Shown piece after piece: positions 11,741 to 24,869 of a stretch of 64,000 nt of DNA (within the stretch, counting starts at the first letter, position 1; each line of letters opens with the position of its first letter). This stretch comes from Pohlia nutans. Its lineage: Eukaryota > Streptophyta > Bryopsida > Bryales > Mniaceae. Location: NCBI GenBank assembly GCA_022496805.1, contig CM040100.1, positions 15,405,009 to 15,469,008 on the forward strand, written 5' to 3'. Under the pieces are notes generated by a model. That model was given only the letters and a program-made list of their open reading frames with translations. It did no database searches and had not been told where the DNA came from. The translations under genes were made by a program, and so were the position numbers.

Positions 11741-11894
11741 AACGTTGGAATTTAGATGTATTGCAAGTATTATATATTGAAGTACTTGGATGTCATTGTA
11801 GATATGCGTGTTTTAGATAGATTTTGAATGTATATTAAAGAGTTTACTTTTGCAATGAAATCATTATTTAGAATTCATTTCTTATTGCAAAGTA

Positions 11895-12161
11895 TGATGC
11901 AGTTTTTTGGTCTAGGTTTTGTGTACAAAAACTAGAGTTCATGACGCACATAATCAATCCTACGAATAAAAAAATAAAAAACATATCATTTTCAATATCA
12001 TCAAAAAGTTCTAAACTGCCAAAAATTATACTTTCATAAAATTACCAATTTTTTGATGATACTTGAACACGAAAAAAAAAAATTGTTCTATTTGTTGATT
12101 GAGTATGTGCATCATGAACTCTAGACTTTGTACAAAAAAGTTAGACCAAAAAACTGCATCA
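11895..12161. mobile_element. MITE with TA target duplication, just 3' of the kinase gene
   Basis: 267 bp with long imperfect inverted repeats: TGATGCAGTTTTTTGGTCTA on the left and the reverse complement TAGACCAAAAAACTGCATCA on the right; the arms continue for about 75 bp. TA flanks at 11893-11894 and 12162-12163 fit a Tc1/mariner-type MITE. It may supply the 3' end or poly(A) region of the kinase transcript. Confidence 0.75.
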
Positions 12162-12169
12162 TATAGCTC

Positions 12170-12740
12170 TAATATATATATTGAACGCATTGGCCTATTC
12201 AACAACTATTTCAAATGCAAGGGCATTAAGATGTAACAATGGTTAATGTTGCAACTTATGCTCTCTATACAATGGCCAATGCAGTCCCATGCTCTCAATT
12301 TCAAATCAAATATTCAAATATCGTGAGAACCAACATCATTTGCATGTTTGTTAAATTGTGAATATTTTAAATTCTATATATATCAACTTCCTTCAATTTT
12401 CCTGTACAACAATCTAAAATGATGTATACCAACATGCCAAAGCACAAAAAGTTTTTTTGAAGCTCTAAGAAAAAATTGACAAAATTTCAAGTAGTTCCGA
12501 ATTATATCGCACAAAACCGAGTTTTAGACATGGCTTACTTTGAAATTCATTTTCTTTCAAATCTCAATTGAGTTTTTCTTCAAACTTCCGTAGTAAAGTG
12601 TTATATGTCGCATACTACAACTTTTGCATATTCACTTTTAGACTTTGCCCATTGATGCTCATGGTATGGTTGTTTGAATGGAAAAGTTTCAAATCAATAC
12701 TCAGTTTTGTCCGTCACTATATGTGGGTGGAGTGTGTACT
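12170..12740. other. Intergenic, no gene recognised
   Basis: AT-rich sequence without exon signals, lying between two MITEs. Confidence 0.4.
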
Positions 12741-12746
12741 TGACTA

Positions 12747-12828
12747 CTCCCTGTGTTCTAAAATGAAATGCGCATGTAAACACTGCTTCCAATCTCAAAA
12801 GTACTTTTTAAATTGAGAACAGAGGGAG
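12747..12828. mobile_element. Short Stowaway MITE
   Basis: 82 bp with ends CTCCCTGTGTTCTAAAAT and (reverse complement) CTCCCTCTGTTCTCAATT, flanked by TA at 12745-12746 and 12829-12830. The CTCCCTCYGTTC signature and TA target site are those of plant Stowaway elements. Confidence 0.85.
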
Positions 12829-13295
12829 TACATTGCATTGTTATGTAAATGTATTGCATATTAAAAAACAGGATGTGATTTGGATTCAATCAATATGGTT
12901 TAAGGAAGGTTGCCTAAAGGATCTTTCATATTTCAAAGTTTTTTATACCTCTTCTGATTATATTTGACGGTCTCTAAGCCAAAGTGCACTTAATCTGGAC
13001 AAATAACAATTTGTACAGATAGCACTAGTTTAAATTGATGAAAATAGGAGTATGGAAATATTCTTTGTAGTCTTGTAACTTTGACATTGTTTGCTCACAA
13101 GTGTCAATCCAAGAACTGTTGGAGGGATTGATAAGCAGTAGACAGATCTAATTTTTCCCACAACCCAATTCTGCAATTGATCCCCACTTTCACCTTGGAA
13201 ATAATCCAATTCAAGTGAATAGTAAATGCAGTAAGTGCTAGGTGGAATTTGGTGTAAATGGGGTAGTTTAAGTTTTCTTCTCTATCTACTATAGT

Positions 13296-13545
13296 TTGAC
13301 TTTCAATGACTACAAAGCATCTCTGGGATGCTCATGGCCTCCATTTAGGGGCGGTTTTGTATTTCCAGTGCAAATCACTTTTAAAATTCATAGAAATCAC
13401 AAATTTTATCAAAAAAATATGATTTCACTTGGATTCAACTCTACGGCAAGATCTATCTTTCTCTCAAAATCTAGTGACACGTTTAGTATCTTTCTCCAAG
13501 ATGTTCAAATCACTTAAATGGATGGTAATAGGCACTTCTACCTAA
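13296..13545 (+). repeat. Dispersed repeat, copy 1
   Basis: This 250-bp stretch matches 58625-58880 on the same strand, e.g. the shared ATGATTTCACTTGGATTCAA. No terminal repeats or ORF are evident; the type of element is unknown. Confidence 0.6.
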
Positions 13546-13959
13546 TCATTGTTTCTTGTAATATTTTTGAAATCAAATTGTAGAAAGATGTGAGTCAAAG
13601 AAAGATGATGGCAACCTTGATTCTTTGTTGAATTAATAGATGAGTCCAAGGTGTTAAGAGCTCCTTTCTAGAGCCCAATGTTATGTGCACTTCAAAAGGG
13701 TTGGCAAACGTATCAAGTTCCTTAGTATGAGTCTAACATTAGTGAGGTTTAATGTCGTTTAGGAGACAAAATGTTCTACATTGGATGCATCCAACATTGG
13801 AATGAGAGAATAGCAATATGAAGGGACAAAAGTAGTGGATACTTTGAAACCCCTTCTTTTCTCAATTATCTAATAAGAAGAAAGTGTGTCTCCCGAGGTG
13901 TCTCCACTAGTGTTGGATTGGTATGGGATATTCTTACAAAAAACCTTGAGCAAATAATA

Positions 13960-14134
13960 TTCCTTTGTCCCATAATAAGCTTCATGTACCCTGAAAATAG
14001 AAGACTCAACTCCAGTGTTGCAATCCAATGGTGCGGACCTTGAGCCAGTAGGAGTAGTAGTTTGAGCAAACATGAAGCTTATTATAGGACAAATCGACAA
14101 GCGGAACAAGAAGGTTATTATGGAATAGAGGGAG
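13960..14134. mobile_element. Stowaway-like MITE
   Basis: Ends TTCCTTTGTCCCATAATAAG and (reverse complement) CTCCCTCTATTCCATAATAA, with TA on both sides (13958-13959, 14135-14136). The inner inverted repeat around CATGAAGCTTATTATAGGAC makes a compact hairpin. A partial relative lies at 15202-15335. Confidence 0.75.
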
Positions 14135-14739
14135 TAATTCATATAAAATATTTGTTTGATATCCACTGCTTCTCATGATTCTTTGCTGATAATAAGATTA
14201 AAGTAATACCAAGCCAACACTACCATACCTAGCCGTTAGGATCAGCATCTCATATCAATTAATTAAATTATTTGGAAAATTACTTTTCAACAAAAGCTAA
14301 ATTCAGTGCATATTTTTCAAAATCCACTTTTACACCATACAAAATAGATTTTTTTTAAAACTTTCCTAAAGATTTGGTCTACCCTCTTTATAATTATTTT
14401 TTACCACTGCTAACGATCAACTACGATATCTACTGGAAATAGGTGTTGCAATGGCCAAATACGTTTTTTCATATCCACTGACTTATCTGCATCCGTGTTT
14501 GAGGCTTGCTTCCACAGAGGAGCAAGCAGTAATTAAACTAATACTATGAAAACCATAGCCGAATAGCACCTTGAGGGAAAAGTAATTCTAAAAATAGATG
14601 TCAAAATCTTGTGAAATTTTTTCAATTTTTTTTAAGGAAACATAACATTCATTAGCAGTCCCGTTGTTCACTTTTGGGAACCAGCATCCAGACCATAATC
14701 ATTACAGGAATTGTAATCTTCTGAAGAATCAAAGCCATC

Positions 14740-14830
14740 TTTAGTATATATGTATATTATCTATATATATATCTATATCTATATATATATATGTATTTAT
14801 ATTTATATATTTATATATTTATATATTTGG
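14740..14830. repeat. AT dinucleotide-rich microsatellite
   Basis: Irregular TATATA/TATATC/TATATT repeats over about 90 bp. Confidence 0.85.
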
Positions 14831-14979
14831 CAGAAAGGTGTCGAAGATGCTATTAGGTTCAGGTAGTCACTAACTTGCTGTAAGGTGGAGGCACCTTTCA
14901 CTAAAGTGTCTATCTTCGGAAGAGGAGAGTAGTCCTACACCAATGGCCCTTTGTCCGGTGGACAGTGGCTCATTGTTAA

Positions 14980-15045
14980 GACGAACAAACACTTTATTCA
15001 CGCCGGCCTCAAAAGACGTCCGAAGTATCTATCTATCTATCTCGA
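14980..15045 (+). mobile_element. SINE-type 3' tail (shared with the 5S SINE at 59733)
   Basis: The stretch ACAAACACTTTATTCACGCC plus GGCCTC, followed by a TATC-repeat tail (TATCTATCTATCTATC), matches the tail of the 5S-headed SINE near 59860-59914. The upstream 100 bp (about 14880-14980) does not look like 5S rRNA, so the head is different or unrelated. An 8-bp match GAGGCACC on both sides (14887-14894 and just after the tail) could be a target duplication but is short. Confidence 0.55.
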
Positions 15046-15201
15046 GGCACCCATTCCCAACAGGATCCCAAAAACCAATATGTAGAGTACTAGAGTATCC
15101 ACCATGCAAAAGACCTATTGTCAATCGAAAGGCAATCATTTTTTTTTTCCAATTGGCCAATCAACTTCAAGAATTTCAACTTCAATGCACTATCACCTAT
15201 A

Positions 15202-15335
15202 TTCCTTTGTCCCATAATTAGCTTCTTCAACCCTCAAAATAGAAGAATTAACTAGTCCAATGGTGTGGACCCTAAGCCAATAGGAGTAGTAGTTTGAGCA
15301 ATCGAGAAGTTTATTATCGAACATAGTTTTTTTTA
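15202..15335. mobile_element. Partial Stowaway-like MITE
   Basis: It resembles the first part of the element at 13960-14134, with shared CCTTTGTCCCATAAT, AGAAGA and GGAGTAGTAGTTTGAGCAA tracts. The right CTCCCTC end is missing. Confidence 0.6.
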
Positions 15336-15379
15336 AGTTTTTCATGGTTTTTTTCTTTGGTGTGGGTGTAGGGTTTGCG

Positions 15380-15550
15380 GCTGCCACAAGAGGAATGAAG
15401 AAAATATAGAAGAAAAAGAAGAAGACTAGAAGAAAGACAAGAAGAAAATGAAAATGAAGACAAGAAAGAAGACAAGAAAGAAATAAGATAAATGACACAA
15501 GATAAAAATAAGATAATTGACACAAGATAAAAAGATAAGAATAAAAAATA
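15380..15550. repeat. Purine-rich GAAGA/AAGATA low-complexity tract
   Basis: About 160 bp nearly all A and G on the plus strand. Long pyrimidine-coded frames on the other strand (15193-15525) are by-products of this composition. Confidence 0.8.
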
Positions 15551-16925
15551 AATTAAAGAATTGTTTGTTTACAATAAAAGTGATTCTAGAAAGACAAAAT
15601 TTGTTGTTTATTAGACAATTTTTTAGACAATTTTTTTAATGCTTCTAGGGGCCAAGTGCATGATTATATCGCCAAGTGCATAAGTAGCGAATTGCATGTT
15701 ATAACCCTTTAGTACCCAATGTAGTTCTTGAGAAACCACAGTTTTTTGGGTGATGTTTTTTTTAACTTTCTTTGTTGAAATTAGAAATACTATTAATAGT
15801 ATTCAACCATATAAATGTTAATGAAACAAGTGTTAGTTAAATCTTGGTAAGATTGGACCATTGGATCAAAAGATTACAGTACGTCTTTGAACCGTATAAT
15901 GCACATTGAAAAACAAGATTTTGGAAGGTGTGTGACTTCAATGTTAAATAGAATTTGGATAAACTTTTCAAAAATGAAAGTGAAGATGTTCAGCAATAAC
16001 CTCTGCCAACACCTCTCCATTGCAACGGATTCATACATAATTATTGTGAATTTTATAAGTGAGAGTGACTTATCTATGTACAGTTTAGGACAAAATTTAT
16101 ACGTTAAAATAAGAAAGGAGTCTGTACATTGATCAAGATCAGAATACATACACTAATGGAACATGAACAAGAGAACACAGTCCAAAAATATATACAAGAT
16201 ACCAAACTTCCGAACACAAGAAATACCGCGTAGTACATGTGTTGTATTTGACGTAAGTATTTGCTATATTTCGAGGGATTTTCAGTGTTTTAATGTTTTG
16301 TACATAGGTATTTGGATATTTAAGAAAGTCAGATTCCAAATTTTATTTTTACATCATCTGCACAATCAAAAGTTACACATCTGAACTTCAAACACCAGAC
16401 TAAGATGGTTCACAAATTTTACAACATTTCATTTTCTAGTGATTTAGTGACCATTTACCAGTTACCTGGTCACTAAAGGGAGTACCTTGGAAACAACTGG
16501 ATGTCTGGACCGGTTTGTGGAATCATATATTCACATATTTGGATAGTCTAGTTCTGGATTTTTGGGTAATGACTACCTTGCCACTTTGAAAAGTTGTATA
16601 TATTTCAATTTTTAGAATAAAATTATGGGAAAAATTGCATTCTTCATAGTTTCTATTATCCTATGAACGGAAAATTACTATTCACCTTCTACTCCTACCG
16701 CACTTCTAATCCTACCGCACATTGGATAGAAAGCTTAAGTTATCAGTTATGGGTGCCTCCACCTTACACCAAAAATCATAATAACTAAGCAGTCTGATTC
16801 CCCTACAAGAATATCTACAAAAGACCTCCAGAAACACACACATGCCAGAGCAATCCTCAACTCTCCTCAGCCCTGTGAGGGTACAAATTGATTTAGAAAA
16901 AGTGTTCATTGCATTGTCCTACAGA
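15551..16925. other. Intergenic, no gene recognised
   Basis: Nothing with coding or splice structure. A 17-mer around GTGCCTCCACCTTACA (16745-16761) is the reverse complement of a tract at 14877-14893, so both may derive from one dispersed repeat. The 3' untranslated region of the carrier gene probably lies between about 16930 and 17326. Confidence 0.4.
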
Positions 16926-17326
16926 GTCTACAGAGATATGGGGTAGAGAATAGAACACGATCATGCCGCACCGCATATCAAGTGTCACACTAGCCGCATA
17001 ATGGTAAAGTCTCTGCTTAGCTACATTTGCTACTGTTATACAAATTGGGTGGAAAACTCAAAACTTTCCTGCCCGAGGTGCACTTTGCACTGGACATTCT
17101 CCACATGACGGTCAGCCTCATTGCCACTTCCTAAACTTCTAAATGGGGAATGAAACAGAAATGGCCAGGTGGTGGAGTTCATGGCCAAACTCCACCACTG
17201 ACACCTCTCCAACTACCTGTCTCAACGATCTGACATTCTTCACAGAAATGGCTATACCTTCAGTAGATTACCACCCCAATGTCCGTATGTGTCAAGAAGA
17301 TCACAACGCATAATTTGCCGTCAGAT

Positions 17327-20300
17327 CTACAAACCATCCCATGCACCTGGCCGTAGGATGCGTTTCATAAACTCGTACGTCATAAACACGATTCCCACGC
17401 TGGGAATGACCTTGTAGTACTCTGGAAGAATCCCCCTGTAAAGACCAAATATACCCTCTTTCGCAATAATCTCCTTGAAAGTTCCACCGAGCCCTGACGT
17501 GTACACCTTGGCTTTTCCTCCGGCTCCTTCCAACTGCATCCGCCTCCTTACCAGATCAATGGGGAATGTTGCTGTACAAATCAAAATTAAACCCAATGAA
17601 CATAGTAAATATCATATTAATAAACCGCACTATGTAACTTAAGGGAAACTGCAGGGTATGTAAAGCAGATCTTCCAAAATAACAGACAATTAAAATTTTG
17701 AAGCTGGAATCCAAGAGTGTAATAATTCTGCTTGTAGAGCAATTACAAAATCATGCTCATTCCAACAAACCTTGATACGCTACTTCTGATTTGATTAGAA
17801 CTGATTACAAATTAAAGGCCATGCTGAGGGAGCCAGGCCTTAGTTTCTAGCTTTGACCTGTGACATACCTGTTGATGAGCATATTCCAGCAAAACTGCCA
17901 CAAGCAAGACTAACTAAGGCTGGTGACATGTCTGGCCTGCACAGTCATCAAACCCGCAGGCTGTGTAAGTATATCTATCACACAGACCAAAAAGCTGGCA
18001 TCTAGGTTACATTGAAGTTTTCAACTATTATTTTGCATTAAAACTTCAATCCTATTTTTTTATTTTTTTATTTTATCAAAATAACCTAATATGAGATAGA
18101 AGCAGAAGCTTCGCACCGTGATCCACAGAAAGCTACAGCATATGCACAATGCCGTATAAGGCAAGTATCCTTAGACATTTTGAAAAAGCAGTGATAGGAT
18201 CAAAAGCCACAAAATTTTCAAAGTAGAAAATGGTAATTAATCGTACCTTCTTGCAACCCACATCGACTTCAAAGTCTCATAGACACAAAAATTGATGGCT
18301 ATGTTTGGGCCAACACCCTGTTCCAAAAAGCGAACAACACTTTCGTGAGATGCAAGTCCTTTCGTAATCCTTAACACTTTCAACTCCAAAACGTTAGACT
18401 AAGCACTAAATATACACAACAAAGGTCCCTGTTAGTAGTTCCTCTAATGTTACTTCCCACACACATGAGAAATTGCATGCTCGGGCCAAAGATAAGTAAG
18501 CAACCAAATGTCGAAGGTTAATTTAAAAGATGTCAATCATGTGCAAACTGTGACTGATCCTCATAAACTTCTACATACCCTCAATTCTTGCGCTCATACC
18601 ATCATGCAGCGTTTACAAAACGCTTTGGTTGAGACCTAGCTTTTCAAGTAGATGTTGTACTACTTACAATCATGATGCGACCTGAAAATATCCAGGTTCT
18701 CTCCTGCTATATTCTCAACTAGGTCATCTGAAAGCACACGATGCTAGTTGTTTCTCTTAAAGCGGCCATACAGTGTCGCGCATCATGAGCCAACCCTACA
18801 CGATACATGAATAACACTATATTACTGTTACTTACCTGCCTTGGCACATGGGCAAGCGTCGGTTGGGCATCACTGAAACCCCACCCATTGGCAAAAATGT
18901 TTTGCGACATTTCACTACTCTTCAGCAATGCCCGACCGACCCCATACCTGCATGTTGTATATTCCCGCACTTCCAATCAGCCAAGCTTCGTGTTCCATTT
19001 TTATTTACTTAACGATAGCATTAACGAGAGTGACTGTGACCATATTTATCGCCAACTGCACTATTTATTCATTTGAAGAAATTAAGAGAGGGAACTTCTT
19101 AGCGTAAACTCACTTAAAGCTGCAACAACATTCCATCAATCTATTGATATAAAGGCTCAAACCTGGAGACATCCAAGGAGGGGTTCACTTTCATAGTTCT
19201 CTTAAACGCCTACTTGCAGGTTACATATACCCAAGGTTCGTTTGGAGAAACTAAGGCTACCAGTAGTTTTACAGTATTATAACTCCCATCTGTGGCCATG
19301 CAGGACTTGAGTAAATTTCTGCCTGAGAAAGGCAATAGCCACGAAGAAACCAAATACACTGCACTTCTAAGGATAATTCAGAGACTTTACCATCAGTGTC
19401 GTCCCCATGCCTTTGTATAGCCCCCGATAGCCCTCATCACGAGTAATCGTCATTAGAGCGTGAGTAATGCCCCTGTAATACATTTCCTTCGTCTGCGACA
19501 TTGATGCATCAAAGGAGAACAGTAAATTCAGACAAAAGCGGGGCTTTCACAAGTCCGACAGAGCACGCAAGCTTGTGACAACTATACCAGCCATCACATT
19601 CATACAAGAAGTTTGGCTCACAATGAAAGTGAATAACCCACTTGTAAGTTAAATATGAGCAGATTGAACCATGCAGTGAGAATATATTAACAAAGACTCT
19701 GCAGGAGAACCCTCGAGGTGTCTTGCGATCCAAGTATATGAAAACACATAAACATGCTTGTGAGAGTCAAAGTTTTGGAAGATTCACCTGTGCGGCCAAG
19801 CGCGTGCGAACTAAATCCAGCGGGTACGTCAAGGATGCAGCCGTAATACCGGCACCTCCACCAGCTAACAACCTTGTACCCATTCCAACCCCAAGGCTTT
19901 CCTGGTTGCCTTCAATGCCCATAAACTTCCTAAAGTGCTGCCAACCAGAGGAGCGAGTCACCATATTTGCAGATAAAAGCTCTTTTTAAATTCCTGATGC
20001 GTGCAGAAATAGGTTGGATAGAGTAAAACGAAACCTTTTTTCACGAATTCTTGGGTTTTCAGTCAAGTCCTTAATGAACAAGCTTCACACCAGTTTCACT
20101 CCTGAACTACTGCAATATTAGGATGTTCAGTAGGCTATTCTAACCACTGGTTATAGAGCGACAGCTTACCATCTTGTACTGCTCGTAAGCAAAGAAGTTT
20201 ATGGATGAATACGGGAGCCGATGAACTATAGTGACTCCGTTGCCCTTCCAAAATGCTCTGAAGCCTTCCTCCCGAAAGATTCGTGAGGCTTCTTTCAAAA

Positions 20301-21093
20301 TACTAGGGCTGCTCATGATAGCACCATCTGCTCGCATACCTTGAACCTGAAGCATCAACAATAATCACAGAAGGTAACTGTGTCAGCATGAAAGAAACAG
20401 AATCTCAGATTCAAAAAGCGTATTCTTGACTCTTAGTTTTCCCAGTATTAGAGCCAAGTTCCATGGGTTTGAGAAGTTGCCCATGGAAGTAGGCAAGAGG
20501 AGGGGAAAAGTGGAACTTGGGTTTGTCTCATACCCAGCCATGAAGTTGTGCATGTTCCATGAACTTACTTGCTTAAAGTAAAAGCATGAACAAATTTGAT
20601 TGGTTAGGGAGAAGTTGCCATGAAGTCTTGGGCTTGAAACCTTCCATACTTCATGACAACTTCTCCACCACTTTTTTTCTCAAAAGCTCCCTTGAAATGT
20701 GGAACTTGGTCCCCCGAAGTCCCTAAAAACTTATCTCTTGGTGAGATACTTCACCCATGGAACTTGGCTCTTAGACAACAGTCACACTAGAAAATTCAGA
20801 AAATCTGCCTGAACAGAAGTCCCCACCTGAAATAGTATCGTGAGTCGAGCGAGCGGGGCAGTGCAGGTTTTGCTGAACGCCCCCGCGATGCCCCCGGCAA
20901 GAAGCTGTGAGGCTGTGCTGATTTGAGATGGGGCTCGCACCACCACAGGTCGGACCTGAGCTTCCTGCATCGCTCCGGGGGGTTTGACCTCATTGCTGCT
21001 GCTACTAGGTCTGTCGTCAATTGCGCCTGCCAGTGCTCTGTGTGCTCCACCCACCACACCACCTAATTGAGCTTCACCTGCATGTGGTTGCAT
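17327..21093 (-). CDS. Mitochondrial carrier (SLC25) family protein, seven exons
   Basis: Complete gene for an inner-membrane solute carrier of 373 residues. Exons (high to low): 21093-20827, 20346-20170, 19979-19788, 19492-19391, 18317-18247, 17936-17869, 17571-17327. All have GT-AG borders and matching phases (0,0,0,0,2,1). Each third of the protein carries the carrier signature: PLARLTILFQ after the first helix, YPLDLVRTRLAAQ in exon 3, and FPIDLVRRRMQLEG in exon 7. Each is followed by a G-F/L-YRG-type motif (FRAFWKGNG, GLYKGMGTT, GLYRGILPE). Closest known relatives by eye are plant nucleotide/CoA-type carriers of the At3g55640 group; the substrate cannot be told from sequence. The N-terminal 60 residues are poorly conserved and the start Met is the least certain point. 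Intron 1 holds a MITE; a broken duplicate of exons 3-4 lies at 1-910. Confidence 0.92.
20451..20770. mobile_element. Harbinger-type MITE in intron 1 of the carrier gene
   Basis: 320 bp with ends GAGCCAAGTTCCATGGG and CCCATGGAACTTGGCTC, exact complements, flanked by TTA at 20448-20450 and 20771-20773. A 3-bp TTA duplication is typical of PIF/Harbinger. Arms pair further inside (GAAGTTGCCATGAAG against CTTCATGACAACTTC). A truncated relative is at 1909-2149. Confidence 0.85.
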
Positions 21094-22560
21094 TCCTCTT
21101 TACTTCCCGTCACCTCTTGTTCATTTGGATAGCGATGATCGACGAAAGTGCGCAATCTTATCGACGTACGTCCACCAGAGAAGAAAATAGAACCTACTTT
21201 ACTGCAGAGGCTCCTTATCGCTCGAGCTCTGAAGTCCCCTGATCGGGCCTAAACCAAGCCTAATGATTTAACACCCTGGAAATTAGTAACCTCTTGCAAG
21301 TCACAAACCTGCAAAGTTCCACCTTCTCTCTTGAGACAATTGAGACCACTTCAATCTTTCATTTTTGCACTGTGAACTCTCCCCTCTCAGTCTATCTCAG
21401 AAAACGGCACTACGATCCAGAGACTGCTTGAACAATTCCGTCGTAAATCTGCACATCCATAGACGCGCACCGGCTTTAATTAGGTCGACATAAAAATTTC
21501 ATAAAAAGAACATGCAGACGTTAAACATGCATGTAACATTGTTTCCAATTTCAAAGACTCAAAATTCAAGAAAACACAGTTCAGAGAAACAAAAAGCAAA
21601 GAAGAGTTTTAAATAAACAATCCTGACAGTGAAGGAACAAAAAAATCATGGTCACTGAAACTTGCTACTTTCGTTAATTAGCTTGGGCAATTTCCTAGTA
21701 AAGCAACCTTACTCCCATAAATCTGGATACACCACAAACTCCATCCCCGTCGGTCAAAAAATCCTCTCTCTAGCTAGACATCCATCGACGTAATAATTTC
21801 ACACAATCATTCCCTCCCAAATTAGGTCTCGAAACCCTCGCTTTTTAACAGAGGCGTGAAACCCTAGCTAATGCATCAAAGAGTAACAAAAAAGCGCACA
21901 CCGCTTTTTCCGCACAACATAAGAACTAAACCCCAACCACTTACACCCTAAACCTATCAAAATCGAAGCGATCCAAATGAATTACACGAGTTTTTAAAAA
22001 GCAGCAACATCAATCAACAAAAGAGAAGAAAATACTTAAAAGCACAAGAAAATTCTCACTGAAAAATGCACAATCGATATCGCACTCCCCCGTGCACGGA
22101 AAACCTCCACAAAAAGCCCTGTCGATGATGCATCAATTGATGAAACCTAATGGAAACAAAACAAAACAAAGAAGACTAGTTGCGTATCCTGCATCACCGT
22201 ATGCGGGGATGAATGGGGAAGACAACAACGCCAAAAGCAAGCAAATGGAGAAAATAAAGTAAATATTTAAAATATAATTTAGGGTTTCCAAACCCTAGCT
22301 CCCACGTTTTCCACAGAGCCTGCTCCAGAATCTACCGATTCCGTAGAAAATTCTTCGTGGATTCGACATTTCTGGCGCTCCAATAGGGCCTTCTCTGGAG
22401 CTGGCGGGCACCGAACGAGGCGAATATTCCGATGCTCTTAATGATTGTGGGCTGAAATGTTCGCGTAGTGAAGATTTCTCGGGTGCTTCAATGTAGGAAT
22501 GAATTGAATTTGCCTTTATGGAAGGGATGTGGAATGTTATTTATTTATTTTTGGATTAGG
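21094..22560 (-). promoter_or_regulatory. Upstream region of the carrier gene with telo-box motifs
   Basis: No convincing exon here. The segment 22280-22305 holds AGGGTTTCCAAACCCTAG, i.e. telo-box (AAACCCTA) motifs in both orientations, next to an AT-rich stretch; plant housekeeping promoters often carry telo-boxes near the start site. A leader exon and intron between about 22300 and 21100 are possible but not demonstrable. AAACCCTAG also occurs at 21829-21870. Confidence 0.35.
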
Positions 22561-23339
22561 AAGGACGAGGATATAAACATTTGTTTAGAAAAAGATTTAG
22601 GTGAAATAATCCTTTAACCCTTAAACGCCGGACCTATTACCACACAATTACCATACACATTTCACAATTTATTTTTGGCACTATAATTAACATTAAAATT
22701 CAATGTTATAATTTTAGTAGATGAAGGCATGTGCATACTACATGTCAAAAAGACATCCATACATTTTGGGGAAAAATTAAAATTATTGTAATTTTTTTGA
22801 AGTGAAGGCTAAATAAATTCATATCAATTACAGTATATATTCAATTACGTTAAGATTTCTATTATCGATGTAAATTACAATAAAAACTATCATGGTGGAA
22901 TTTTTTTACCATGACCACAAAATTAGCAAAAAATACCATACCATGGTAAAGGGTATTCAACTTGTGACCGTAATAAAAGAATTAAAACTTAAAATTTCCA
23001 AAAAAATCAAAGTGTGGTAGAAACTAAATTTCGTAAACTTTATATCGTTAAGTATGCTCAAATTCAAAAAATATCATTCTAATGGTTTAAATAGAGTTTT
23101 GGTAAACGATCCTCAAAACTTAAAATATACTACTAACACCACATTGCATTTTCTCTACTCAATTGACAATTGAAAGCTTGTACTGACACCTTGTGTGCAC
23201 ATTGTACATGCAAAAGCTATTAATATAGACTTGTTCAACTATACATTTCTTCCAAAAATGGATGAGAAATGGCAAAATTTCACCACTTTCTTTCCATTTC
23301 CACAACCACTTTTTGGCTTCTGCAACCTTTCAAGGTTAA

Positions 23340-24577
23340 TCCCTAAATGTCTAGGACTTTCTGACATAACCTAGATGTATCGTAGATGGAGGATAGAGTC
23401 GGCATACAATATTTCTAAAAATAAATGTCAAATTTTTGGAAATATTTTTTTAGATAAAGTATTTATTGTATGGTGCAAAAAATTGAAGAATATTTGTGAA
23501 TATTCCATCTATTGCACCTTACTTTTGCCAAAAAAACCAAATTCTCAACATAACTAAAAACTATTAAAAATATGTTAACTATGCCCTCCACTTGTAGTAC
23601 AACAAAATGTGGTTTCTCAAACTATAATAATTTCAACTTCAAAAAATTACTGTAAAATGTTTTAAATAATATAATTAATTTATCTAGTTAAGAATCTAAT
23701 TAATCTTAAATTTTATATTATTAAATATGATTAAAATTATTAAATCTAAATACCGTAATTAGATAGCAGTTCTCGTACAAAAATAATTCTACAAATAGGT
23801 GCCAAAAATTATGGGAATTATTTTCTTTTCAAAAAATATTTTGTAAAGGAAAAAAAGAATCTTCTATAATATCCACTATTTATAGCAAAGTGCCCCAAAA
23901 AATTGCGGTTTTAATAATTATTTGGTAGCCAAGTGCCATAACTACTACATTATGGTAGGCTAATTTAAAATCTACAAGACAATATTGATGTCAAAAATTT
24001 ATTAAACTTATAATTTCAATATTTTCAAACTGAAATTCAATATGATTAGATAAAATCATAATGTTCAAATGTAGTGAAGTTGTTCATATGAGTATTGTTG
24101 TAATTTCATAAAGTAATAGTCTTATTAATTTAATTCAATGTTGTTCATTATACACTTTTGTCTAATCATTCCAAAATTCATAGAATAGTCAATTCATTTG
24201 TCTTTATAACATAATTAAAATTATAATATGTTCAAGAATAGAATGTATAAAAGGTTTCGGCATGGATACTTCATTTAACTATGTAGATGCCATCCAAATC
24301 TCATCATTTTCAACTTTCATTTGTATGCCAATTTCAGTAAATGAGTTATGTACGCTTTTTATTGTAAATTTGTATAGTTACCCAAAGTAGTTAGACATTG
24401 AAGGGTTAAGACATTCAAATTTTTATTTTTATTTTTTCCTTCTATGAATTCAAATAAGACTTCATAAAGTTAATTTTTTTTCCTACCGAATTAAAAATTA
24501 AAAATTAAATTTTAGACAACTATTTTTAATCCTAAATATCTAGGGTGACCAAATATGGTCGTCCAAACATTTAGGGA
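23340..24577. mobile_element. TTAA element copy 6
   Basis: Ends CCCTAAATGTCTAGGAC and (reverse complement) CCCTAAATGTTTGGACGACC, flanked by TTAA at 23336-23339 and 24578-24581. AT-rich, no coding frame. The right tip carries GACCAAATATGGTCG, also found at the inner right ends of the element at 42516-43279. Confidence 0.7.
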
Positions 24578-24581
24578 TTAA

Positions 24582-24838
24582 CCCCTAAGCATCCCTAGTT
24601 TTTTTTGGGCTTAAAAACATCATTGACTTTGATGTGTTATAGGTTTAAATGTAACTGAGGTATAGAAATCTCAACCATACAATCTTGTTGTATAGATGTT
24701 GCAGATGATGTGGATCAAATTTGGAGTCATTTGGCCACATAGATTACAAAATTATAAATTTTTAGTGTTAAAAAAGGATGCTGAAGTTTCTCTAGGAATA
24801 CATTAGAAGTGAAATTCGTTTTCAAAACTACTCAAATG

Positions 24839-24869
<31 letters not shown>

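Noticed and set aside
15193..15525. 110-codon minus-strand frame rich in F, L and S
   Set aside because: Product of the purine-rich low-complexity tract; no conserved motif.
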